Below, piece after piece: positions 8,570-16,997 of a DNA stretch of 62,013 nt. The notes under the pieces were generated by a model, which was not told the DNA's origin, made no database searches, and saw only the letters and a program-made list of their open reading frames with translations. How positions within the stretch are numbered: the first letter of the stretch is position 1; each line of letters begins with the position of its first letter. The DNA lies in contig JAFIFE010000023.1 in assembly GCA_020832185.1 (NCBI GenBank), positions 281,301 to 343,313 on the forward strand, given 5' to 3'. The DNA comes from Alkalibacterium sp. (GTDB lineage Bacteria; Bacillota; Bacilli; Lactobacillales; Carnobacteriaceae_A). The position numbers were made by a program, and so were the translations under genes.

Positions 8570-8874
8570 GCAGCTCTTTTTCTGGAATAACAGTGACGTC
8601 AGAGGGGATTTTTTCTAAATGCATAAGGATATAAAACCATCTCACACTATATGAATGTGTGTTGTGTAAGAAATATAGAACAAACGGTGACTTTTTTTGG
8701 ACATTTAATCTATTGCCCGCCTTATTAGTTTACTAGATATGGTATTTTCTGAAACTATTTGGTAAACTAATACGAGGTTAAACCCAGTCTATTATAATGA
8801 ACAGTTTAAGGACGTATACCATTAAACTATTCCTAAATACATATAATAGTGTCACATTATTAGGAGGGAATTGA
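8570..8874 (+). promoter_or_regulatory. Regulatory region of the PBP gene with paired inverted repeats
   Basis: This stretch has no gene. It holds an 11-base inverted repeat TATTAGTTTAC (8723-8733)/GTAAACTAATA (8762-8772) and a second, related pair AGTTTAA (8803-8809)/TTAAACT (8822-8828). Two possible TATAAT -10 boxes lie at 8793-8798 and 8842-8847. The shared half-site AGTTTAM suggests a common binding protein; neither promoter has a good -35 box. Confidence 0.4.
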
Positions 8875-11028
8875 GTGAGAACACCAGCTCAAAAAAGAAA
8901 AGATAAGAAAAAGTCCCATATCCCTTTTCGATTGAATTTATTATTCTTTATTGTCTTTCTTTTATTTTCAAGTCTGATTTTAAGATTAGGATATTTGCAG
9001 ATCATTCGTGCAGACGAATACCAGGCGGAAGTAGAACGTACCGAACGGACAACGATTACTGGCAGTGTGCCTCGTGGTGAAATTTTCGATGCTAACTTAA
9101 GACGCTTAGTTGGAAACGAAGCTAGACACACCATCACCTATACCAGAGGCCGCAATATCCCGGCAGGTCAGATGACTGAAGTAGCCTATGATCTGGCTGC
9201 TTACATCACGATGCCTTCTGAGCCTTTTTACGCAGTCGAATCTGGTTCCGATCTCAGCAGAAGAGATCTGCAGGATTATTTTATAGCCAGCAATCAAGAA
9301 GAGATCCGTTCACGTCTGACAGAGGATGAATTACAGCTGGACGGTCCAGAAGCTTACCAGTCCATGATCGATCATGTCTCTGATGATGAGCTTGAAGACT
9401 TGTCAGAGCGCGAATTAATAGCTGCAGCTGTTTTCAAAAAAATGAATTCAGCGTATGCATTAAGTACCGTCAATATTAAAAATCAGGATGTAACTCAAGA
9501 GGAAATTGCACGTATCAGTGAGAATCTGGACGGTCTGCCTGGTATAGCTACAGGAACAGATTGGGTCAGAACTTATCCTGAAGGGGATATGATGAGAAGT
9601 GTGACTGGTGCAGTCTCGACAGAAGAACGAGGCATACCGGAATCTAGATTAAGAACCTTACTTGCTCAGGGGTATTCCAGAAATGACCGTGTTGGTATCA
9701 GTCAAATCGAGCAGCAGTACGAGTCGGTCCTGCGAGGGACTAAATCTCGTCTTGAATCTGAAACGAACAGCCGTGGAGATGTAATCAATCAAATCGAGCA
9801 GTATTCAGGTCAAAAAGGCGACAACCTTATTTTGACGATCGATATCGATTTCCAGGAACAAGTTGAACAGATTGCTCTGAATTCTCTTGCAGAAAGAGAA
9901 GGACTAAGTGAAAGCATCTATATCGTTGCAATGGATCCGCGTGACGGAGATGTGCTTGCCATGACAGGAAAAGAAATCATTAATGGAGAAGTCGTAGATG
10001 ATGCGTTAGGTAATATTTCTAAAAGTTTCGCTATGGGGTCTTCTATAAAAGGGGCCTCAGTGCTCGCAGCTTCAATGGATGGCGTGCTTGACTCCAGTAA
10101 CAATACCATTCTGGATACGCCAATCAGAGTCCGAGAAAGTCCGCCTATCCGTTCTGTATTTAACTATGCAGGAAATAATAACGTCTATATGGATGACATC
10201 ACCGCTCTGGAACGCTCTTCAAACGTGTATATGTCTACACTGGCAATGCGTATGGGTGGCGAATGGAATTTCACTTCTGGAGGATCGCTGAATGTTAATG
10301 GGCGAACCCTTCTGGAAAAACAAAGAAAATACTTTAATCAGTTTGGTTTAGGCGTGCAGACAGGTATTGATTTACCTGGTGAACAAACGGGACTGGCCGG
10401 TCCGGGAACGTCTCCAGGGGAAGCATTATTCTTCTCATTTGGACAGTATGATACGTACACACCGATGCAGCTGGCTCAGTATATTTCAACGATTGCCAAT
10501 GATGGAACACGTATTGCTCCTCGTTTAGTGTCCGAAATACGGGATACAGATACCCAAACAGGACGAGTGGGGGCTTTAAAAACAGAAATTCCGCCTAAAA
10601 TACTCAATCACGTCAACGTTGATGAACAGGCTTTACAGAGAGTCCAGCAAGGATTCTACCAAGTAATTAATGGAAGTCAGGGGACCGCACGGAATCATTT
10701 TGCCAATACTGATTATTCGACTGCCGGTAAAACTGGAACAGCCGAGACCTTTTACTGGGATGATGCACTAAGAACGAACACAGATTCCGTTACAAATCTG
10801 ACGTACGTTGGATATGCACCATTTGAAAATCCAGAAATTGCTGTAGCGGTTGTTGTGCCTAACTTACCAAACCAGAACAGATCAAATCAGGAGAATCAGC
10901 GTGCAGCTAGACAAGTGCTCGATGCTTACTTTAAAGTAGGGGACTATGAGCTAAGTGATATAGAGGACCCTACTGAAACGATTGAAGAACTTGAAGACTT
11001 TATTGAAGAAGATAACGGGGAGGACTGA
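8875..11028 (+). CDS. Class B penicillin-binding protein (PBP2/PBP2b type transpeptidase)
   Basis: This is a membrane-anchored peptidoglycan transpeptidase. A basic cytoplasmic tip precedes one transmembrane helix (about residues 19-40), then the dimerisation region with PRGEIFDAN. The transpeptidase domain carries the active Ser389 in SSIK, SSN at 448-450 and KTG at 619-621. There is no PASTA domain, and the tail is highly acidic. Architecture and position (sodA-PBP-rpmG, a Lactobacillales order) suggest the side-wall elongation enzyme rather than the divisome PBP. The GTG start follows AGGAGGG. It is transcribed alone from an elaborate upstream region. Confidence 0.92.
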   Translation: MRTPAQKRKDKKKSHIPFRLNLLFFIVFLLFSSLILRLGYLQIIRADEYQAEVERTERTTITGSVPRGEIFDANLRRLVGNEARHTITYTRGRNIPAGQMTEVAYDLAAYITMPSEPFYAVESGSDLSRRDLQDYFIASNQEEIRSRLTEDELQLDGPEAYQSMIDHVSDDELEDLSERELIAAAVFKKMNSAYALSTVNIKNQDVTQEEIARISENLDGLPGIATGTDWVRTYPEGDMMRSVTGAVSTEERGIPESRLRTLLAQGYSRNDRVGISQIEQQYESVLRGTKSRLESETNSRGDVINQIEQYSGQKGDNLILTIDIDFQEQVEQIALNSLAEREGLSESIYIVAMDPRDGDVLAMTGKEIINGEVVDDALGNISKSFAMGSSIKGASVLAASMDGVLDSSNNTILDTPIRVRESPPIRSVFNYAGNNNVYMDDITALERSSNVYMSTLAMRMGGEWNFTSGGSLNVNGRTLLEKQRKYFNQFGLGVQTGIDLPGEQTGLAGPGTSPGEALFFSFGQYDTYTPMQLAQYISTIANDGTRIAPRLVSEIRDTDTQTGRVGALKTEIPPKILNHVNVDEQALQRVQQGFYQVINGSQGTARNHFANTDYSTAGKTGTAETFYWDDALRTNTDSVTNLTYVGYAPFENPEIAVAVVVPNLPNQNRSNQENQRAARQVLDAYFKVGDYELSDIEDPTETIEELEDFIEEDNGED

Positions 11029-11052
11029 TTCTTACTTTTCAGTCCAGACAAA

Positions 11053-11088
11053 AAAGAGATTACTCTCATTGAGGGTAATCTCTTTTTA
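11053..11088 (+). terminator. Terminator after the PBP gene
   Basis: AGAGATTACTCTC pairs with GAGGGTAATCTCT with a four-base loop (ATT-centred) and is followed by TTTTT. Confidence 0.85.
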
Positions 11089-11121
11089 TTCTGTACATGT
11101 CCCATCCATAATAGCAGTAGA

Positions 11122-11156
11122 CAAAAAAAAGAAAGATGACGTTAATCATCTTTCTT
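11122..11156 (-). terminator. Terminator after rpmG
   Basis: On the minus strand GAAAGATGA pairs with TCATCTTTC (plus-strand 11131-11139 and 11146-11154) and is followed by eight T. It lies just past the rpmG stop. Confidence 0.8.
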
Positions 11157-11171
11157 TCTCTCGTTTAAAAA

Positions 11172-11321
11172 TTATTTTGTCTCGCGGTGCAATGTAGTTT
11201 TGCGTTCGCGTGGGCAATATTTTTTAACTTCCAAACGTTCTGTGTTGTTACGTTTATTTTTAGATGTTAGGTAGTTGCGTTCTTTGCATTCTGTACATTC
11301 TAATGTAACGTTTACTCGCAT
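11172..11321 (-). CDS. rpmG: 50S ribosomal protein L33
   Basis: L33 is a small protein of the large ribosomal subunit near the E site. The 49-residue sequence has C9-x2-C12 and a third cysteine at 36 in YCPRE. The fourth zinc-ribbon cysteine is replaced, as is common in the RpmGA form of Bacilli. It ends in the typical LHRETK. GGAGGG lies 7 bases before the ATG at 11321; longer in-frame extension upstream lacks support. It is transcribed against its neighbours. A TGGTATTCT extended -10 box on the minus strand near 11393-11401 is its probable promoter. Confidence 0.96.
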   Translation of the reverse strand: MRVNVTLECTECKERNYLTSKNKRNNTERLEVKKYCPRERKTTLHRETK

Positions 11322-11692
11322 GATTGTCCCTCCTAGTAATCCTGTTTTGAAGGCTATCAAACATGGTAGGTGTCTAGCCATTCGCCTTGACTAGAATACC
11401 ACGTTTTTATAAGAAATGCTACTCTTTTTTAATATACACCCTCAAAAAAGTTTTAATTGACAGTTTTATAGCGGTTTAACTCTTAATTGCGTGGCAACCG
11501 GGGCATTGATCCTTCGCATAGTCCCATTTGGGTATCTGACTGATTTCAATTGTAATGAATAGATTATTGCGTTCGAATTTATTATGATAAGAGTATCAGC
11601 AGAGAAGACAGTCTGAACGGATGAAAAAAACGCCTTAGCCTGTATGAGCTAAATTAGTCTGTCATTCTCTCACAATGAAAGGACTGAATCGA
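11322..11692 (+). promoter_or_regulatory. Intergenic region with hairpin leader before the BCCT gene
   Basis: No gene is present. The left part is the rpmG promoter and leader on the minus strand. The right part contains a -10-like TATGAT near 11584. AGAGAAGACAG (11601-11611) pairs with CTGTCATTCTCT (11659-11670), with one bulged A, enclosing a small TTAGC/GCTAA hairpin. The structure ends just before the AAAGGA ribosome-binding site of the transporter, so it may control its translation. Confidence 0.4.
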
Positions 11693-13615
11693 ATGGATAA
11701 AAAGAAGCAGAAACACGAAAGGAAAAAGAAGCCGTCAAGAGAAGAAACGGAATTTGACAGACGGCTCGAATCGGAACGTCTTCTTGCGAAAAAACTTCGT
11801 AAGGAAGAAGTGTCCGCTCGAAAAGAGGCGATTAAAAATCGGAAACCCTTTAAAGGGCTTCAAATCAAACCAACGGTATCTTTGTTTGATGAAGAAGGAA
11901 GAGAAGAAGTAGGGGAGCGGAACTGGAAAGGCTATGGGTTTGATATTCATCCCGAAGTTACAGTCACTTCTTCCATCATTTTGGTCTTATTTATATTAGT
12001 TACGCTGATTTTCCCTCAGCAGGCTCAGTTATTTTTTGAGAACGCCCTGGATGTGATATCTAATGCAACCGGTTGGTTTATGATTCTGGCCGCTAATGTT
12101 TTCATTGCTGCTGCTCTATATTTTGCTTTCAGCCGTTATGGAACCATTGTCATTGGCGGAAAAAAAGCCAAGCCGGAGTTCTCACGTTTTGCCTGGTACT
12201 CAATGCTGCTTAGTGCAGGGATGGGGATCGGCCTTCTTTTCTGGAGTGTGGCAGAACCTATTTTGCATCTAGGCGAACCATCACCTATGTTTGGAGCGAT
12301 TGAGCCAAATTCTGCCAGCGCTGCCCAGTCAGCTATGGCATCTACGTTTTTCCACTGGGGGATCCACCCCTGGGCAATTTACTCGATAGTAGGCCTGGGT
12401 CTGGCTTTTTTCTCATACAATAAGGGACTCCCTTTAACAATCCGTTCTCTTTTTTATCCTCTTATCGGAAACAAAATTTACGGCTTGTGGGGAAATCTCA
12501 TTGATATTTTATCAGTTCTGGCCACTCTCATGGGATTGGCAACTTCACTTGGTCTGGGAGTCGCTCAGGTAAATGCTGGGTTGAATCACTTATACGGCAT
12601 TAGCATCAATACTACCACTCAAGTCATTCTGATAGCGGTCATCACTGCTTTTGCAACGATATCAGTTGTCATGGGTCTTGATGGCGGAGTAAAACGGCTG
12701 AGTGAGATCAATATGGTGCTAGCTGGAGTGTTTCTGCTCTTTGTCCTCATTGCCGGTCCAACTGTTTACATCATGAGCGGTTTCACACAGAATATCGGAT
12801 TTTATATGGCGAATTTTCTTGAAATGAGCCTGTGGACTGAGACCTTCAGAGATACGAACTGGCAAGGCACCTGGACAGTGTTCTACTGGGCTTGGTGGAT
12901 TTCATGGTCTCCTTTCGTTGGCATGTTCATTGCCCGTATATCAAAGGGACGAACAGTCAAAGAATTTATTGTGGGTGTGATTATTATCCCAACGACCATA
13001 TCATTCCTCTGGATGAGCGTTTTTGGGGGAGCAGCCATCTTCCAGCAGCTGAATGGGATAAATGATTTAACGACTATTATATCGATCGATGAATCGCTGG
13101 CCCTCTTTGCCCTTGTCGAAAATCTGCCGATATCCACAGTTCTGTCAATCGTAGGTATTATACTCGTCATTGTTTTCTTTGTAACGTCGTCCGATTCCGG
13201 CTCATTAGTCGTTGACCATCTGACTTCCGGAGGCAAGTTAGATTCCCCTGTTCCTCAGCGGATATTCTGGGCGGTAATGGAAGGAATCGTGGCAGCAACC
13301 TTATTAGTAGGAGGTGGGTTGTCAGCTCTTCAGACAGCCTCCGTGCTGACTGGCCTTCCCTTTACGCTGATCCTGATGGTCATGATATACTCACTGTATC
13401 TCGGATTAAGGCAGGAGTATCTGATTGAACGGGCAGTGAAGCAGAAACTTCAGAAAGTTACAGATGATCACATCATTACTGAAGTCATACAGACCAGAGT
13501 ACAGGATGAGGCACTGATCGATGCAGTAACGGAAAAGCTGATTGAAGACCGTTCTGTTAAGGAACTACCTGGTGAGCAAATCATCGAGGAACAGACGGAT
13601 AACGAGAAAAGCTGA
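11693..13615 (+). CDS. BCCT family glycine betaine/choline/carnitine transporter
   Basis: This is a BCCT-family secondary transporter, which imports trimethylammonium osmolytes with sodium or protons. Twelve membrane helices span about residues 90-600. The family loop GMGIGLLFWSVAEP and the Trp-rich segment YWAWWISWSPF, part of the substrate aromatic cage, are intact. The first 85 residues are unusual: an extended cytoplasmic arm packed with Lys, Arg and Glu. The C-terminal 60 residues are an acidic cytoplasmic tail. In BetP such tails sense osmotic stress. AAAGGA lies 9 bases before the ATG at 11693; the ATG at 11675 has no such site. The substrate is inferred only to class level. Confidence 0.9.
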   Translation: MDKKKQKHERKKKPSREETEFDRRLESERLLAKKLRKEEVSARKEAIKNRKPFKGLQIKPTVSLFDEEGREEVGERNWKGYGFDIHPEVTVTSSIILVLFILVTLIFPQQAQLFFENALDVISNATGWFMILAANVFIAAALYFAFSRYGTIVIGGKKAKPEFSRFAWYSMLLSAGMGIGLLFWSVAEPILHLGEPSPMFGAIEPNSASAAQSAMASTFFHWGIHPWAIYSIVGLGLAFFSYNKGLPLTIRSLFYPLIGNKIYGLWGNLIDILSVLATLMGLATSLGLGVAQVNAGLNHLYGISINTTTQVILIAVITAFATISVVMGLDGGVKRLSEINMVLAGVFLLFVLIAGPTVYIMSGFTQNIGFYMANFLEMSLWTETFRDTNWQGTWTVFYWAWWISWSPFVGMFIARISKGRTVKEFIVGVIIIPTTISFLWMSVFGGAAIFQQLNGINDLTTIISIDESLALFALVENLPISTVLSIVGIILVIVFFVTSSDSGSLVVDHLTSGGKLDSPVPQRIFWAVMEGIVAATLLVGGGLSALQTASVLTGLPFTLILMVMIYSLYLGLRQEYLIERAVKQKLQKVTDDHIITEVIQTRVQDEALIDAVTEKLIEDRSVKELPGEQIIEEQTDNEKS

Positions 13616-13640
13616 CAGGAAAGTGATTTTGATTCATTAA

Positions 13641-13682
13641 AGGAGCAGACGGCAGGAAACTTCCTGTTATCTGCTCTTTTAT
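13641..13682 (+). terminator. Terminator after the BCCT gene
   Basis: GAGCAGA pairs with TCTGCTC, with an inner CAGGAA/TTCCTG stem, followed by TTTT. Confidence 0.75.
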
Positions 13683-13764
13683 AAACTTTCGAAAATGATC
13701 AAAGTATGATACTATTTTAAAGGTTAGTTGAATTCAGAAACGATGAGAAAAGAGGGAAGTACAA

Positions 13765-14124
13765 ATGGAAATATGGATGATAGCAGGATTGCTGTTCATT
13801 ATATCTGCCGCGTTATTCGTGTATTCTTTTATCAAGAAAGAAGAAAAGGACGCAGCGTATAGAGAGTTGGAATCATTTTCTCTAGCCGTGACTAAGACAG
13901 TATATGATTTAAATGCACGCATACATACATTAGAATCGCAATTGAGTGTGACTGTCGAAGAAGAAGAGAAATCAACGCTTATGACGCGTTTAATGAAAGA
14001 TAATACAATCACCTTGTTTACAAAAGGGGTCGCCACAAAAGAAATTGCCCGACAATTAGACTTGTCACAATCTTCTGTGCAAGAAGTGATCAATGACTAT
14101 ATTACAGAAGGAATTCAATCATAA
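13765..14124 (+). CDS. SwrB-like (DUF6115) membrane-anchored protein
   Basis: This 119-residue protein has one N-terminal transmembrane helix (about 4-22) and a charged, probably coiled-coil segment (25-75). A C-terminal helix-turn-helix follows (about 85-112, TKGVATKEIARQLDLSQSSVQEVI). The arrangement matches the DUF6115/SwrB group; in Bacillus, SwrB activates assembly of the flagellar secretion apparatus. The HTH resembles sigma-4 or LuxR-like folds, but whether it binds DNA is not known. It is followed after 19 bases by the MltG-like gene, so the two are probably cotranscribed. No flagellar gene is in this window. Confidence 0.65.
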   Translation: MEIWMIAGLLFIISAALFVYSFIKKEEKDAAYRELESFSLAVTKTVYDLNARIHTLESQLSVTVEEEEKSTLMTRLMKDNTITLFTKGVATKEIARQLDLSQSSVQEVINDYITEGIQS

Positions 14125-14143
14125 ATAGAATAGGTGGAGGAAC

Positions 14144-14701
14144 ATGTCTAAAAAAAATGTAAGACTTTTGGCTGCAGGCTTTTTATTTTCAGGTGTACTC
14201 ATCCTTTTGTTCAGCTTTTTGGACCCTGCAGAAACAGCTGCCTCCAATCAGAAAGCAGTAGAGGCACTGGAAGCTGAAATCAGTTATCTCGAAGACTTAA
14301 CTGTATCACTTGAACTTGAGAATGAGCTGTTGCTATCTGAGAATACGTTACTGGCTCAGCAGTTTGAAAGCTTAGAGGATACAGAACTGGATTCAGTAGA
14401 GTCTCAAGACAGTGAGACGACAGAGGAAACTGAAGAAACTGCATCTGCGGATGATAACGAGGAAACGGATGAAGAAGAGGATGCAGTGACTGAACGCACT
14501 GAATACACGGTGGTTGTTAATGAAGGCGAGCCTAGCAGTGTAGTCGCTGCGCAACTTGAAAATTATGGTTTGATCGATGATTATCATGGCTTCAATCGCT
14601 ATATGGAAGAAAATGATTTATTCAGAAGATTACGCCCCGGAAACTATACAGTTCATTCAGACATGACCAGAGACCAGATGATCGGAGCCATTATTCGTTA
14701 A
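14144..14701 (+). CDS. MltG/YceG-like protein lacking the catalytic region
   Basis: A membrane helix (residues about 7-25) is followed by a coiled coil (35-80), a very acidic linker rich in Glu, Asp and Thr, and a C-terminal module of about 65 residues (EYTVVVNEGEPSSVVAAQL onward). That module resembles the N-terminal LysM-like part of endolytic transglycosylase MltG. The catalytic half with its essential glutamate is absent, and the protein ends at 185 residues, so it cannot be an active MltG. It may be a regulator or a peptidoglycan-binding partner. GGTGGAGG supports the ATG. It probably shares a transcript with the SwrB-like gene. Confidence 0.7.
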   Translation: MSKKNVRLLAAGFLFSGVLILLFSFLDPAETAASNQKAVEALEAEISYLEDLTVSLELENELLLSENTLLAQQFESLEDTELDSVESQDSETTEETEETASADDNEETDEEEDAVTERTEYTVVVNEGEPSSVVAAQLENYGLIDDYHGFNRYMEENDLFRRLRPGNYTVHSDMTRDQMIGAIIR

Positions 14702-14763
14702 ATTTTGTATCTTTTTATCTTTGCGGTAAACTAGAGGTATCCAAAGATAAAGGAGCGGATTAC

Positions 14764-15075
14764 ATGTCCGAAACAGCAGTCATTTTTATGTCTAATGGTA
14801 AAACGTATACGGTCAGCACTTCTCCAGCCTCTCTTCATCAGTCTTTAATCAAAGACGAACAGTCTGGGGATTTCCTGAAGCAGTTTCATCTGCTGAACGG
14901 GAAGGAAATACTGATCAATCCTGCTCATGTCGTAGCAGTAGAATCAAGTGAATTAAGCAATATGGATGTTTCAACCTCAGATAAAACGACCCCTGTATCA
15001 GACAAAAATCGAAAAGATGCTAATCTGAAAGCGGTCAGAGAGTTTAAAGACGATATCGACGGAAATATGGAATAG
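14764..15075 (+). CDS. Uncharacterised small protein
   Basis: I do not recognise this 103-residue protein with certainty. It is soluble, with no signal peptide or membrane helix. The segment LLNGKEILINPAHVVAVES resembles the short beta-strand core of FlbD/YlzI-like proteins, but the match is weak. The last 40 residues are hydrophilic and probably disordered. AAGGAGCGG lies 8 bases before the ATG, and a Rho-independent terminator follows the stop, both supporting a real gene. It may have its own promoter in the 62-base gap after the MltG-like gene. Confidence 0.7.
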   Translation: MSETAVIFMSNGKTYTVSTSPASLHQSLIKDEQSGDFLKQFHLLNGKEILINPAHVVAVESSELSNMDVSTSDKTTPVSDKNRKDANLKAVREFKDDIDGNME

Positions 15076-15145
15076 AAAAAAGCATTAAAGGGAGCAGTGT
15101 CAGTTGCCGATCGCGTGACCAGCGGCTTCCCTTAGTGCTTTTTTA
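15075..15145 (+). terminator. Branched terminator before the rhomboid gene
   Basis: AAAGCATTAAAGGGA pairs with TCCCTTAGTGCTTT, with one wobble, around an internally folding loop, followed by a T run. Confidence 0.75.
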
Positions 15146-15168
15146 GTGTTTAATAGCCATTTTCTAAA

Positions 15169-15197
15169 TTGGTTGAACGTTAAGAGTGTGCTATACT
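15169..15197 (+). promoter_or_regulatory. Promoter of the rhomboid-glcK operon
   Basis: TTGGTT (15169-15174), a 17-base spacer and TATACT (15192-15197) with an extended TGC before it lie 30 bases upstream of the GTG start. Confidence 0.55.
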
Positions 15198-15226
15198 AAT
15201 CTTAAAGATTTAAGGGAGCTAAAAAT

Positions 15227-15934
15227 GTGAACTATCAAACTCAAATGAAACTTAAAAGATGGAACAGAAAGCCTTTTATTGCATACGGGCTGCTGGGCAT
15301 TACAGGACTAATGTACGTTCTGCAGGAAATAATGGGGGGCAGTACCAACCAGTGGGTTTTAATTCAACTGGGGGCTAAAGTCAATCAGCTGATTGTACTC
15401 GGTGACTGGTACAGACTGATCACTCCAATGTTTCTGCACATCGGCATCACTCATCTGCTCTTCAATGCCTTGATTCTTTATTTTCTTGGGATTCAGCTGG
15501 AACACATTTTTGGACACTGGCGATTTTTACTCTTATATGTGTTCAGTGCACTAGCAGGTAATGCAGCCAGCTTTGCATTCAATACCAGTGTATCTGCGGG
15601 TGCCAGTACAGCTTTATTTGGACTTTTCGGTTCGACCCTTGTACTGGGAAAACTGTTTCCTTCCAACATGCAGATTGGTGCTATGGCAAAAAACTTTTCA
15701 CTTCTGATCGTATTGAATCTGGTGTTTGGACTCATGAGCCCGGGAATCGATATGGCAGGTCACGTTGGTGGATTGATTGGTGGTTACTTGTTGACTTACG
15801 CGATTTCAGCACCTAGAGCCTGGGGAAACAAAAAGCAGCAAATCACCTATGCGTTTATTTATGTTGGAGTAGTGCTTGTATTTATATTGATAGGCTATGC
15901 ACGGTACATGCCTATTGCTCAGTTTTTTAATTAG
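15227..15934 (+). CDS. Rhomboid family intramembrane serine protease
   Basis: This is an intramembrane protease of the rhomboid fold with six or seven hydrophobic segments over 235 residues. The conserved HLLFN loop and the catalytic serine motif GASTALFG (GxSx) are present, as is the catalytic histidine in AGHVGG. It lacks the large N-terminal domain and TPR tail of Bacillus GluP and is therefore the compact form seen in Lactobacillales. The GTG start is supported by AAGGGAG. It is followed after 20 bases by glcK, matching the gluP-glcK order of Bacilli, but without the small yqgQ gene usually between them. Substrates are unknown. Confidence 0.9.
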   Translation: MNYQTQMKLKRWNRKPFIAYGLLGITGLMYVLQEIMGGSTNQWVLIQLGAKVNQLIVLGDWYRLITPMFLHIGITHLLFNALILYFLGIQLEHIFGHWRFLLLYVFSALAGNAASFAFNTSVSAGASTALFGLFGSTLVLGKLFPSNMQIGAMAKNFSLLIVLNLVFGLMSPGIDMAGHVGGLIGGYLLTYAISAPRAWGNKKQQITYAFIYVGVVLVFILIGYARYMPIAQFFN

Positions 15935-15954
15935 GATCTAAGGAGGAAAATCAG

Positions 15955-16941
15955 GTGGAAGATAAGAAGATTATTGGAATCGATTTAGGTGGAACATCCG
16001 TAAAATTCGCAGTGGTATCAACTGAAGGGGATTTACTCGATAAATGGACGATTTTAACAGATATTTCGGACGAGGGAACTCATATCACGCCTTCAATTAT
16101 TGAATCGTTATTGACCTACATGAGTGATCACGGATACTCTGCCAAAGACTTTATTGGGATCGGGATGGGCTCTCCCGGGACCGTAGATCGCCACGAGGGA
16201 ACCGTTATAGGGGCTTATAATCTGAACTGGGCTACCAAGCAGCCCGTCAGAAAACAGATTGAAGAGGCAACCGGCATCCCATTTTTTATTGACAATGATG
16301 CTAATGTTGCTGCTCTGGGAGAACAGTGGATCGGCGCAGGACATAATGAACCAAACGTGGTATTTGTAACCTTGGGAACGGGTGTCGGCGGCGGCGTGAT
16401 TATGAATAACCAGCTGCTGCATGGCGCAATTGGGGCTGCAGGAGAAATTGGACATATGACAGTAGACCGTGAAGGCTATAAATGCACGTGCGGTAAAAAT
16501 GGATGTCTGGAGACAGTCGCGAGCGCAACCGGTGTAGTGAGAGTAGCCAAAGACCGTGCAGCACAGTTTCAGGACCGATCCTTAATTAAAGACAAAATCT
16601 TAGCTGGAGAAACGGTCGACACTAAAATGATCATGGATGCAGCTAAGGAAGGCGATATGTTTGCTCTTCTGGTTGTAGATGAAATTAGTGACTACCTCGG
16701 ACTGGCGTGCGGCAATATCGCAAACTTACTTAACCCTTCTACTATCGTGATCGGGGGAGGCGTCTCAAAAGCAGGTGAGTTCCTGGCTGAAAAAATTAGA
16801 GAGCGCTTTACAGTTTACGCTTTTCCAACTATTCGCCAAAGTACTAATATACGAATAGCGGAACTTGGAAACGATGCTGGGGTGATTGGTGCCAGTTCAC
16901 TCGTTTTAAATGAATCCGTTTATAAGCATATAAGTGAATAA
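15955..16941 (+). CDS. glcK: ROK family glucokinase
   Basis: GlcK phosphorylates free glucose with ATP at the head of glycolysis. The N-terminal phosphate loop GIDLGGTSVKFAVV, the sugar-binding GTGVGGGVI and the ROK zinc motif GHMTVDREGYKCTCGKNGCLE are all intact. The 328-residue length is typical. The GTG start is preceded by AAGGAGG. It is the second gene of the rhomboid operon. No DNA-binding domain is present, so it is an enzyme and not a ROK repressor. Confidence 0.95.
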   Translation: MEDKKIIGIDLGGTSVKFAVVSTEGDLLDKWTILTDISDEGTHITPSIIESLLTYMSDHGYSAKDFIGIGMGSPGTVDRHEGTVIGAYNLNWATKQPVRKQIEEATGIPFFIDNDANVAALGEQWIGAGHNEPNVVFVTLGTGVGGGVIMNNQLLHGAIGAAGEIGHMTVDREGYKCTCGKNGCLETVASATGVVRVAKDRAAQFQDRSLIKDKILAGETVDTKMIMDAAKEGDMFALLVVDEISDYLGLACGNIANLLNPSTIVIGGGVSKAGEFLAEKIRERFTVYAFPTIRQSTNIRIAELGNDAGVIGASSLVLNESVYKHISE

Positions 16942-16997
16942 AGCTCTACTAATGTGGTAATATTAGTAATATAAACCCACGTAAAGAGGTGAGCGAT

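Noticed and set aside
10982-11197. 71-codon frame at the end of the PBP gene
   Set aside because: It overlaps the PBP tail, a terminator and rpmG, and encodes no recognisable protein.
13734-14093. 119-codon frame opposite the SwrB-like gene
   Set aside because: It mirrors a gene that has a ribosome-binding site and recognisable domains; composition is typical of antisense reading.
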